64,000 bases of DNA from positions 1 through 64,000 of the forward strand of contig CAJFRT010000002.1 in assembly GCA_904419525.1 (NCBI GenBank), written 5' to 3'. Both the position numbers and the translations under genes were made by a program. Below the pieces are notes generated by a model, which searched no databases, was not told where the DNA came from, and was given only the letters and a program-made list of their open reading frames with translations. Positions 57,847-64,000 of the stretch are shown piece by piece (within the stretch, counting starts at the first letter, position 1; every line of letters begins with the position of its first letter). Source of the stretch: Candidatus Gallimonas merdae. Its GTDB lineage: Bacteria > Bacillota > Clostridia > Christensenellales > Borkfalkiaceae.

Positions 57847-59133
57847 TCATTTTCCGACGCAGAATTTGGAAAAAATCTCGTCGATCACCCGTTCGTTCGC
57901 CGTCTCTCCCGAAATCACGCCCAGAATGCGCCATGCGCGGCGGATATCCTCCGCATAGAGCTCGTTTGGAGCGCTCCTCACCGACTCGCGCGCCGCGCGC
58001 ACCGCTTCCAGCGCCTCCTGCGCGGCACGGTAATGCCGTTCGGAGAGCAGAAACGCGTTGTCGTTTTCGCGCCCGAACCCCTTTTCATAGAGCATTTTTT
58101 TCAGATCTTCCAGCCCCTCGCCCGTGCGCGAGGAAAGGACGACGTCGCAGTCCCCGCGGCGCGTCAGGTCACTCTTGGCGCCCACCGTGATGACGGGCGT
58201 TCCGGCGGGGAATTCGGGAGCCGGCGCCTCGTCTTTGAGCCAGACGATCACGTCCGCGCCCCTGATCGCCTCCCTTGCGCGGCGGACGCCTTCGCGCTCC
58301 ACCTTGTCCTCGCTCTCGCGCAGGCCCGCAGTGTCCGTAAGCAGAAAATTGACCCCCTCTATGGAGATCGTTCCCTCGTTCAGGTCGCGGGTCGTGCCCG
58401 GAACGTCGGAGACGATCGCGCGTTCATAGCCGAGCAGGGCGTTGAGCAGCGAACTTTTTCCGGCATTGGGCGCACCGACGAGCGCAACGCGCACGCCCGA
58501 TCTGATCTTTTTCCCGGCCGCATACTGCCCGACGAGGGCGGCAAGTTCCCCCTCCGCTTCGTCCAGCCGCGCCGCGATCATTCCGCGGGAATCGGCGTCC
58601 AGGTCCTCCTCGGGATAGTCCAGATCGGCGTCCACCTGCGCAAGGCACTCCGTGAGCTTTCCCTGCAGGCGCGCGCCGAGCTGCGTCAGCTTTTCGCTGT
58701 AAAGAAGATACCCCGCGCGCACCTGCGCTTCCGAGGAGGCGGCGATCATTTCGCCCAGTCCCTCGGCGGCGGAGAGCGAGAGCTTTCCGTTCAGATAGGC
58801 GCGCCGGGTGAACTCCCCCCGCTCGGCAAGGCGCGCGCCCAGTTCCAGCGTGCGGCGCAGAACGCCGCGGGCGATCTCCGTGCCGCCGTGGCAGTGCAGC
58901 TCCACGACGTCCTCGCCCGTAAAGGACTTCGGCGCGCGGAAATAGACGCACATCCCGAAGTCGCGGAATGCGCCGGCGTCGATCACGCCCGGATACATCA
59001 TGTTCGGGAGATAGTCCCCCTTGTGGGAGAACATTTTCCGGGCGACGCCGAGGGCGTCCCCGCCGCTCATGCGCACAATGGCAACGCCCGCCGCACCGCT
59101 CCCCGTGGCAATGGCTGAAATCAGATCGTTCAT
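57847..59133 (-). CDS. mnmE: tRNA modification GTPase MnmE
   Basis: A 428-residue GTPase that with MnmG modifies the wobble uridine of tRNAs. The N-terminal tetrahydrofolate-binding domain begins DLISAIATGSGAAGVAIVRMSG; the G domain (about 205-350) has GAPNAGKSS, GTTRDLNEG and DTAGLRESED; the protein ends FCVGK, the conserved C-terminal Cys motif. It is slightly shorter than the usual 450-460 residues. The frame is open to 59280, but the family N-terminus and an AAGAGG site support the ATG at 59133. Confidence 0.96.
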   Translation of the reverse strand: MNDLISAIATGSGAAGVAIVRMSGGDALGVARKMFSHKGDYLPNMMYPGVIDAGAFRDFGMCVYFRAPKSFTGEDVVELHCHGGTEIARGVLRRTLELGARLAERGEFTRRAYLNGKLSLSAAEGLGEMIAASSEAQVRAGYLLYSEKLTQLGARLQGKLTECLAQVDADLDYPEEDLDADSRGMIAARLDEAEGELAALVGQYAAGKKIRSGVRVALVGAPNAGKSSLLNALLGYERAIVSDVPGTTRDLNEGTISIEGVNFLLTDTAGLRESEDKVEREGVRRAREAIRGADVIVWLKDEAPAPEFPAGTPVITVGAKSDLTRRGDCDVVLSSRTGEGLEDLKKMLYEKGFGRENDNAFLLSERHYRAAQEALEAVRAARESVRSAPNELYAEDIRRAWRILGVISGETANERVIDEIFSKFCVGK

Positions 59134-59199
59134 AGGCCTCTTATAAGCGCAGGTTTTTAAGCCCGCGTTTTTTCCTGTTGCATTATAATTTCCGATTAT

Positions 59200-59228
59200 A
59201 TTATAGCACTGCCCCTTGCAAATGTAAA
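59200..59228 (-). promoter_or_regulatory. promoter of mnmE
   Basis: On the minus strand TTTACA (59228-59223), 17-base spacer ending TGC, TATAAT (59205-59200): a good -35 plus extended -10, giving a leader of about 60 bases. Confidence 0.75.
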
Positions 59229-59245
59229 CGCTTTTTTCAAAAAAT

Positions 59246-59278
59246 GCGGCGGTTTTTCCTCTCCGGAAAAACCGCCGC
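59246..59278. terminator. terminator after the ECF/truA operon
   Basis: GCGGCGGTTTTTCC (59246-59259), TCTCC loop, GGAAAAACCGCCGC (59265-59278): perfect 14-bp stem, followed on the minus strand by ATTTTTTG. Confidence 0.9.
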
Positions 59279-59285
59279 AAATCAT

Positions 59286-60209
59286 TCAGAAATCGGGGAA
59301 CGGATCATTGTCCTTTCCGCCGCCGTTCGTCTGTCCGCCGCCCGAAGAGGCGTCCTGACCGCCGCCGTCCGACGGAGCGGGCGCGTCGCCAAAATCGGAA
59401 AACGGGTCGTCATTTCCCGCACCGCTGTTCGTCTGGTTGCCGTAAGCATCGTAACCGCCCTGTCCGTAACCGCCGTAAGGATCTGCCTGCTGACGGGCGC
59501 GGGCGTACTGCTCCATCTTCTTGCGCATATAGGCGTTGTAGTCGACCGGCGTATTGTTACGCACCGCAAAGATGACAAATCCGCGCAGCGGAAGGACCGC
59601 ACACATGAACGTCATCAGGAACGGCCCGCGCGCATAGTACTTGCGGAAGAAGGCATAGAAGAGCACGCACAGGAAAAAGATGAGAAAAAGATCGGCGATC
59701 ATCTCAAGGACGTTACAGACAATATCCGCCGTGACGATCCAACGCGATGCCAATGGCACAAGCGAAGAATCAAATACATAATATACTGATCCGTCAGAGT
59801 ATGTCATCTCTGAAAAATATGCGGGATTCATTCGCGCGTACAAAAGCACAAGTCCAAATACACTCAGCGCGACAAAGAAAAATTCCGCAAGCGCCGCATA
59901 AAGTCCGACCCGTTTCATTTTCTGGCCGAACAGCTGCGTTTCCCCCGCGAGCTTCCCTGCATACCAGGTATTGGCAAACGGCAAAAACGCAAGCCAGCTG
60001 TGCTTCATGCCGACTTTTTTGGCCATGACGGTCATGCCGATACCGCCGAACACAAGACAGACCACATAAAGACCCGCTGCCACGTAAAGGCTGATCGTTT
60101 GCGTATTTATTACATAATTGACGCGCTCTTCCAGAGATGAGAATGAACTTCCGAAAGAAAAATATTCCAAGAAAAATTGTACTACGTTGATCAATCCGAA
60201 AAATTCCAT
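59286..60209 (-). CDS. multi-pass membrane protein with Gly/Asp-rich tail
   Basis: A 307-residue protein with about five hydrophobic segments (near 1-16, 38-60, 68-85, 105-130, 165-195 and 205-222) and a 75-residue disordered C-terminus rich in Gly, Tyr, Gln, Asp and Ser. The tail carries two similar motifs, DDPFSDF and, at the very end, NDPFPDF. I do not recognise the family; it resembles DUF-type membrane proteins of Clostridia with GYG-rich tails. It follows truA by 17 bases and precedes a terminator, so it is the last gene of the ECF operon. AAGGAGAG precedes the ATG. Confidence 0.75.
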   Translation of the reverse strand: MEFFGLINVVQFFLEYFSFGSSFSSLEERVNYVINTQTISLYVAAGLYVVCLVFGGIGMTVMAKKVGMKHSWLAFLPFANTWYAGKLAGETQLFGQKMKRVGLYAALAEFFFVALSVFGLVLLYARMNPAYFSEMTYSDGSVYYVFDSSLVPLASRWIVTADIVCNVLEMIADLFLIFFLCVLFYAFFRKYYARGPFLMTFMCAVLPLRGFVIFAVRNNTPVDYNAYMRKKMEQYARARQQADPYGGYGQGGYDAYGNQTNSGAGNDDPFSDFGDAPAPSDGGGQDASSGGGQTNGGGKDNDPFPDF

Positions 60210-60226
60210 AGAAACTCTCCTTTATT

Positions 60227-60991
60227 TTATATCCCGAACAGCGGGAAGCCGTAGTCCACGTGTTCCAGCGTCAGCCCTGCGGCAGGAAGCGTTCTGTACA
60301 GCTTTGCCCGCTCCCCCGTTTCAAAGGCCGAAAGAATATCTTTCCCGTCGGCAATCCCGCAGCCGACGGCATACAGCTCTCCCGCAAGGATACGCACCAT
60401 GTTGTAAAGAAACCCGTTTCCCGTGACCCGGATCTCGTACATGGGTACCCCGTACACGGTCCGATGGTCGGCGAGAAGCGAAAAGACCGTGCGCACCGTC
60501 GTCCTGGCGGAGGACCCCGTCGCGCGGAACGCCGCAAAGTCATGCTCGCCCTCGATCAGCGGGCAGACGGCCCGCATGCGGCCGAGCTCCGGCTCCCGTT
60601 CCAGGCGCACCGCATAGCGGGAAAGCAGCGGATGTTCCGTCCGCGAACAGTAAAACCGGTAGCAGTACGTCTTCTGCCGCACGGCGCGCGTACAGTCAAA
60701 CCCTTCGGGCGCCGCGGCGCTTTTCAGCACCTTCACGTCGTCGGGAAGATGCCGGCTCATGACCTCGGCAAGTTTTCCGGGCGGCACGGCCGTATCGCCG
60801 TCCGCCTGGCCGATCTGCCCGGCCGCGTGCACGCCGGCGTCCGTCCTTCCGCTGAGTGCGATCCGGACGGGTGTGCCGAAAATTCCGGCGGCGGTTTCTT
60901 CCAGAACGCCCTGCACCGTGCGCGCGTTCTTCTGCCGCTGGGAACCCGCAAAATGCGTGCCGTCATAGGCGATGAGAAATACGTAGCGCAT
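60227..60991 (-). CDS. truA: tRNA pseudouridine synthase A
   Basis: A 254-residue TruA that makes pseudouridine at positions 38-40 of tRNA. Signatures: LIAYDGTHFAGSQRQ, the catalytic SGRTDAGVHAAGQ (Asp about 52), KTYCYRFYC and GNGFLYNMVRILAG. It lies eight bases after ecfT, as in the conserved ecfA-ecfA-ecfT-truA order of Firmicutes. Confidence 0.96.
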   Translation of the reverse strand: MRYVFLIAYDGTHFAGSQRQKNARTVQGVLEETAAGIFGTPVRIALSGRTDAGVHAAGQIGQADGDTAVPPGKLAEVMSRHLPDDVKVLKSAAAPEGFDCTRAVRQKTYCYRFYCSRTEHPLLSRYAVRLEREPELGRMRAVCPLIEGEHDFAAFRATGSSARTTVRTVFSLLADHRTVYGVPMYEIRVTGNGFLYNMVRILAGELYAVGCGIADGKDILSAFETGERAKLYRTLPAAGLTLEHVDYGFPLFGI

Positions 60992-60999
60992 GGCAGGCC

Positions 61000-61812
61000 T
61001 CAGTAGGGCGCGGGCAGCCAGATCTTCATCAGCACCACCCCCGTGATGAGCGCCGCCCCCAGCAAAAACGCAATGAGATCGCGCCAGGTAAAGCGCAGTT
61101 TTTTATACTTGGTGCGGTGTTTCCCGCCCGTATAGCAGCGCGCGTCCATCGCGTCGCCCAATTCGTCGGCACGGCGGAACGCGGACAGAAGAAGCGGAAC
61201 AAGAATGGGGATCGTCGCCTTTACCTTTTTGATGATCCCGCCGCTTTCAAAGTCGGCGCCGCGCGCCATCTGTGCGTTCTTGATGCGCGACGTCTCGTCC
61301 ATCAGAATGGGAATGAAGCGAAGCGCGATGCTCATGACGAGCGCAAGCTCATGCACGGGCAGCCTGATCCATTTGAGCGGCGTCAGAAGGCTCTCCACCC
61401 CGTCCGTGAGCGACACGGGCGTCGTGGTATAGGTGAGCAGCGACGAGCAGATGACGAGCAGCACGAGCCGGAGCGCAAGGAACACGGAAAAGATGATTCC
61501 CTCAAAGGAGACGCAGAAGATCCCCCATTGCCAGTAGACCGTGTCGCCGCTGTAAAAGAGCACGTTCAGGGCCGCAGTGAACAGGACCAGGAAGGCGACG
61601 CCGCGCACGGAGCGCAGGACCTTTCCGAAGGGAATGCGCGCGAACAGGACCATGAGCACGAGCACCGCGGCACATGCCGCAAGCCCGTAGAAGTTGGACG
61701 CCAGAAAGATCGCCACGATATAGGCTATGAGGAAGAGGATCTTCAGCCGGGGATCCAGGCGGTGGACAAAGGAATCGACGGGATAGAACTGACCGAACGA
61801 GACGTCTTTCAT
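61000..61812 (-). CDS. ecfT: energy-coupling factor transporter transmembrane protein EcfT
   Basis: A 270-residue membrane protein with a conserved start (FYPVDSFVHRLDPRLKI), five to six hydrophobic segments, and the two ATPase-coupling Ala-Arg-Gly type motifs, KNAQMARGADFES and DAMDARCYTGG. It joins the two EcfA ATPases and separate S components for vitamin uptake. The frame is open to 61923, but the ATG at 61812 overlaps the ecfA2 stop (ATGA) and fits the family. Confidence 0.95.
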   Translation of the reverse strand: MKDVSFGQFYPVDSFVHRLDPRLKILFLIAYIVAIFLASNFYGLAACAAVLVLMVLFARIPFGKVLRSVRGVAFLVLFTAALNVLFYSGDTVYWQWGIFCVSFEGIIFSVFLALRLVLLVICSSLLTYTTTPVSLTDGVESLLTPLKWIRLPVHELALVMSIALRFIPILMDETSRIKNAQMARGADFESGGIIKKVKATIPILVPLLLSAFRRADELGDAMDARCYTGGKHRTKYKKLRFTWRDLIAFLLGAALITGVVLMKIWLPAPY

Positions 61813-62744
61813 GCTCTGTTCCCCCCGTTCGTTCTGCGCCGGTATTCCAGAACCTTTTCGCAGAAATCTTCCGTTGTGAAATCGCAGTCGATCTCGATGC
61901 CGCGTTCCCGGAGAAGAGCGCACAGCTTCGCCGTGAGCGGAACGTCCAGCCCCAGCGCCGTGAGTTCATCGGCGCGGCGGAAGAGCTCGCGCGGGGGAAG
62001 CACGCACGTGACCCGCCCGTCCGCAAACACTGCCGCGCGCGTACAGTTTTCGGAGATCTCGTCCATATCGTGCGAGACGATGACGACCGTCTTGCACCAT
62101 TCCCTGTGCAGCTTGTGCAGAAGTTCCATGACCTCGCGCTTGCCCAGGGGATCGAGCCCCGCGGCCGGCTCGTCCAGAACGAGCACTTCGGGCCGGGTGA
62201 CAATGACGCCCGCGATGGCGACGCGGCGTTTCTGTCCGCCCGAGAGTTCAAACGGGGATTTTTCCCTGAGCTCCCCGAAATCCAGACCGACCACTTCGAG
62301 CGCGGCCTGCACGGCGGCGTCGATCTCCTGATCGGACAGCTTGGTCTCGGAAAAATTTTTCAGGCCGAAGGCGACGTCGTCGCGCACCGTCTCGGCGAAC
62401 AGCTGATATTCGGGATACTGAAAGACCATGCCCACGCTCCGCCTGAGGGCGCGGAAATCCGTCTTTTTGTCCGTCAGGTCAAAGTCCCCCACCTTCAGAA
62501 CGGTGGCCGGGGGCGGAAGCGCCCCCTTTTTCGGCTTTTCCGGGCGGTATTTCTTCATGGAAGAGGGCAGGCGCAGCAGCCCGTTGAGGTGCTGGACGAA
62601 GGTGGATTTTCCGCTGCCCGTATGTCCGATGATCCCGAAAAATTCCCCCTCTTCAATGGTGAGGGAGACGTCTTTCAGGGCGGCCGTCTCAAACGGGGAC
62701 TTTGCATTATAGGTATAGGAGAGATGCTCGGCTACGATACGCAT
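61809..62744 (-). CDS. ecfA2: energy-coupling factor transporter ATPase EcfA2
   Basis: A 311-residue ABC ATPase: Walker A GHTGSGKST, Q-loop VFQYPEYQLF, signature LSGGQKRRVAIAG, Walker B VLVLDEPAAGLDP and H-loop VSHDMDE. The PEYQLFAETV segment is typical of the A2 subunit. An extra proline/lysine-rich insert of about 25 residues (RLPSSMKKYRPEKPKKG...) lies between Walker A and the Q-loop. It overlaps ecfA1 by 13 bases and ecfT by four. Confidence 0.95.
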   Translation of the reverse strand: MRIVAEHLSYTYNAKSPFETAALKDVSLTIEEGEFFGIIGHTGSGKSTFVQHLNGLLRLPSSMKKYRPEKPKKGALPPPATVLKVGDFDLTDKKTDFRALRRSVGMVFQYPEYQLFAETVRDDVAFGLKNFSETKLSDQEIDAAVQAALEVVGLDFGELREKSPFELSGGQKRRVAIAGVIVTRPEVLVLDEPAAGLDPLGKREVMELLHKLHREWCKTVVIVSHDMDEISENCTRAAVFADGRVTCVLPPRELFRRADELTALGLDVPLTAKLCALLRERGIEIDCDFTTEDFCEKVLEYRRRTNGGNRA

Positions 62745-63556
62745 TCCGCGATCTCCTTTGCGAGCGTCTGCGCATCGAGCGTATAACCGACCTGCATTCC
62801 GCCCGCGCGCAGTTTTTCGCAGATGATGCCGATGCGCGGCAGAGCGAGATTGTACGTGACGAGTTCCTCGCGGCGCTCGAAGATCTCCCGCGGGGTCCCC
62901 TGCATGACAAGTTCGCCGCGGTTCATCACCACGGCACGGTCCGCGAGCAGCGCCTCTTCCATAAAGTGCGTGATCAGCACGACGGTGATACCCTCCTCCT
63001 TGTTGAGGCGGGTGACGACGTCGACGATCTCGCGCCTGCCGCGCGGGTCGAGCATGGCGGTGGATTCGTCCAGGATCACGGCCCTGGGTTTCAGGGCAAG
63101 CACCCCCGCGATGGCAACGCGCTGTTTCTGACCGCCCGAAAGGCGGGCAACGGTGGCCGTGCGGTACTCCTCCATGCCCACGGCGCGCAGCGCAAAATCG
63201 ATGCGCTTTCCGATCTCTTCGCGGGGCAGACCGACGTTTTCCGCGCCGAAAGCGACGTCGTCCTCGACGATGGTCGCCACCGTCTGATTGTCGGGATTCT
63301 GGAACACGACGCCGACGTTCCTGCGGACATCGTACAGATTCTTTTCCCCCAGAAGGGTGCCGAACACGCGCACCTCTCCTTCGTCCGGCGTCAGAAGTCC
63401 GTTCGCAAGGCGCGCCAACGTGCTTTTTCCGCTTCCGTTATGTCCGAGTACGGCGACAAATTCTCCCTCGTCGACGGCAAAATTCAGATGTCTGACGGCG
63501 AACGGCCCCTCCTCTTCGTAGCGGAACGACACGTCCGTAAATTCGATCGCCTTCAT
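62732..63556 (-). CDS. ecfA1: energy-coupling factor transporter ATPase EcfA1
   Basis: A 274-residue ABC ATPase: Walker A GHNGSGKST, Q-loop VFQNPDNQTVATIVEDDVAFG (the A1 hallmark), signature LSGGQKQRVAIAG, Walker B VILDESTAMLDPRG and H-loop ITHFMEE. It is the first gene of the ECF operon. GGGAGC precedes the ATG. Confidence 0.95.
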   Translation of the reverse strand: MKAIEFTDVSFRYEEEGPFAVRHLNFAVDEGEFVAVLGHNGSGKSTLARLANGLLTPDEGEVRVFGTLLGEKNLYDVRRNVGVVFQNPDNQTVATIVEDDVAFGAENVGLPREEIGKRIDFALRAVGMEEYRTATVARLSGGQKQRVAIAGVLALKPRAVILDESTAMLDPRGRREIVDVVTRLNKEEGITVVLITHFMEEALLADRAVVMNRGELVMQGTPREIFERREELVTYNLALPRIGIICEKLRAGGMQVGYTLDAQTLAKEIAECVS

Positions 63557-63619
63557 ATTGCTCCCAAATATCCGGAAACAGGGACAGCGGCCTGTTCCTG
63601 CCCCGGAAGATTTTCCCTT

Positions 63620-63648
63620 ATTATAGCAAATTGTCCGTCTTTTTACAA
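63620..63648 (-). promoter_or_regulatory. promoter of the ECF operon
   Basis: On the minus strand TTGTAA (63648-63643), 17-base spacer ending TGC, TATAAT (63625-63620): extended -10. The leader of about 55 bases shows no riboswitch-like fold. Confidence 0.7.
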
Positions 63649-63783
63649 TGAAAACACCGTGATATTTTTGTAAAAGCCGCCATTTTTGTCCGCAATCGGC
63701 GCCGCGGTCCCCAAACCGTTCCCCTTACACGCACGGACACGGAAAAATATCCGACAAAAACGTAAATTTTTTCACGGCGGGGG

Positions 63784-63812
63784 TTGACTTGTCCGCAAAA
63801 AACATTTATAAT
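63784..63812 (+). promoter_or_regulatory. strong promoter facing the window end
   Basis: TTGACT (63784-63789), 17-base spacer, TATAAT (63807-63812). No supported gene follows in the remaining 180 bases, so the transcript has a long leader or is an RNA gene extending past the window. The stretch 63649-63783 holds nothing recognisable. Confidence 0.7.
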
Positions 63813-63947
63813 AAACGTGTGCGTGTAAAAAGCGCCCTTTTTGCGTGCGCTCAAAATGCCGGACAGACAGGCTCATGCGCCCCGCCGCGGCAGAAGAGAC
63901 ATCGCTTCCGGGCAAAACCGCACAAAAACCATGCCTGAAACTCACGG

Positions 63948-63975
63948 CAAAGGCTCCGCGTCCGCGGAGGCTTTG
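63948..63975 (+). other. hairpin in the leader of the unseen gene
   Basis: CAAAGGCTCCGCG (63948-63960) and CGCGGAGGCTTTG (63963-63975) pair with one G-G mismatch. No T-run follows, so it is not a plain terminator; a leader structure is possible. Confidence 0.4.
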
Positions 63976-64000
63976 CGTGAACAATAAACGATATAAATTT

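Noticed and set aside
63772-63984. 70-codon minus-strand frame
   Set aside because: It runs against the strong plus-strand promoter and has no ribosome-binding site or family match.
63856-63987. 43-codon plus-strand frame after the last promoter
   Set aside because: No ribosome-binding site and no recognisable product; kept only as part of an unexplained leader.

Overview
The window (about 55-60% G+C by eye) looks like the chromosome of a carbohydrate-degrading, probably gut-dwelling Clostridia-like member of the Bacillota. The evidence is: strong GGAGG ribosome-binding sites almost everywhere; sigma-A type promoters with 17-bp spacers; the mini-RNase III - rlmB - sigH gene order known from endospore-forming Firmicutes; an ECF transporter module next to truA; lipobox-bearing binding proteins; and two large glycan-uptake loci. 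Species cannot be named from sequence alone. Most genes lie on the minus strand, and the high G+C gives many long antisense ORFs that I treat as shadows.

Region 1 (1-17.7 kb) is one probable minus-strand operon behind a divergent AraC regulator (16805-17713). It holds two sugar ABC permeases, a solute-binding lipoprotein, a secreted DUF4091/GH123-like enzyme, two large unknown lipoproteins with carbohydrate-binding-like modules, a PhnP-like metallo-hydrolase, a cytoplasmic DUF4091 protein, a GH36 alpha-galactosidase, a phosphohexomutase and an MgtC-type membrane protein cut by the window edge. It reads as a complete bind - import - hydrolyse - isomerise route for a galactose/hexosamine-containing glycan.

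Region 2 (17.7-30.4 kb) is a second uptake locus: an AraC regulator, two permeases, a membrane-anchored binding protein, a nucleoside hydrolase, a large cell-surface protein, and a sialidase-like gene broken by a frameshift and by a rearrangement joining it to the 5' fragment of a large serine recombinase. A Gfo/Idh/MocA oxidoreductase and an intact sialidase-family protein flank it. Neither locus encodes its own ABC ATPase.

Region 3 (30.5-38 kb) is accessory: a MerR regulator with a MerR-type 19-bp-spacer promoter facing a DUF4097 lipoprotein; a 969-residue lipoprotein with many 67-residue repeats and an HExxH motif, in DNA of visibly lower G+C; a truncated secreted-protein remnant; and a CrtI-like flavoprotein paired with a flavin/2Fe-2S reductase.

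Region 4 (38-64 kb) is housekeeping: tRNA-Val(GAC); an operon mrnC-rlmB-sigH-dnaX-ybaB-recR-gpsA; aldo-keto reductase plus nitroreductase; a GlmU acetyltransferase-domain protein with glmM and glmS; glpK; an aconitase-family hydratase coupled to a zinc macrodomain protein; mnmE, LysR and SDR genes; and ecfA1-ecfA2-ecfT-truA. The window ends with a strong plus-strand promoter whose gene lies outside.

A recurring feature is that at least four, perhaps five, genes start 6-7 bases after a good -10 hexamer with no Shine-Dalgarno sequence, which predicts leaderless mRNAs alongside many conventionally led genes.
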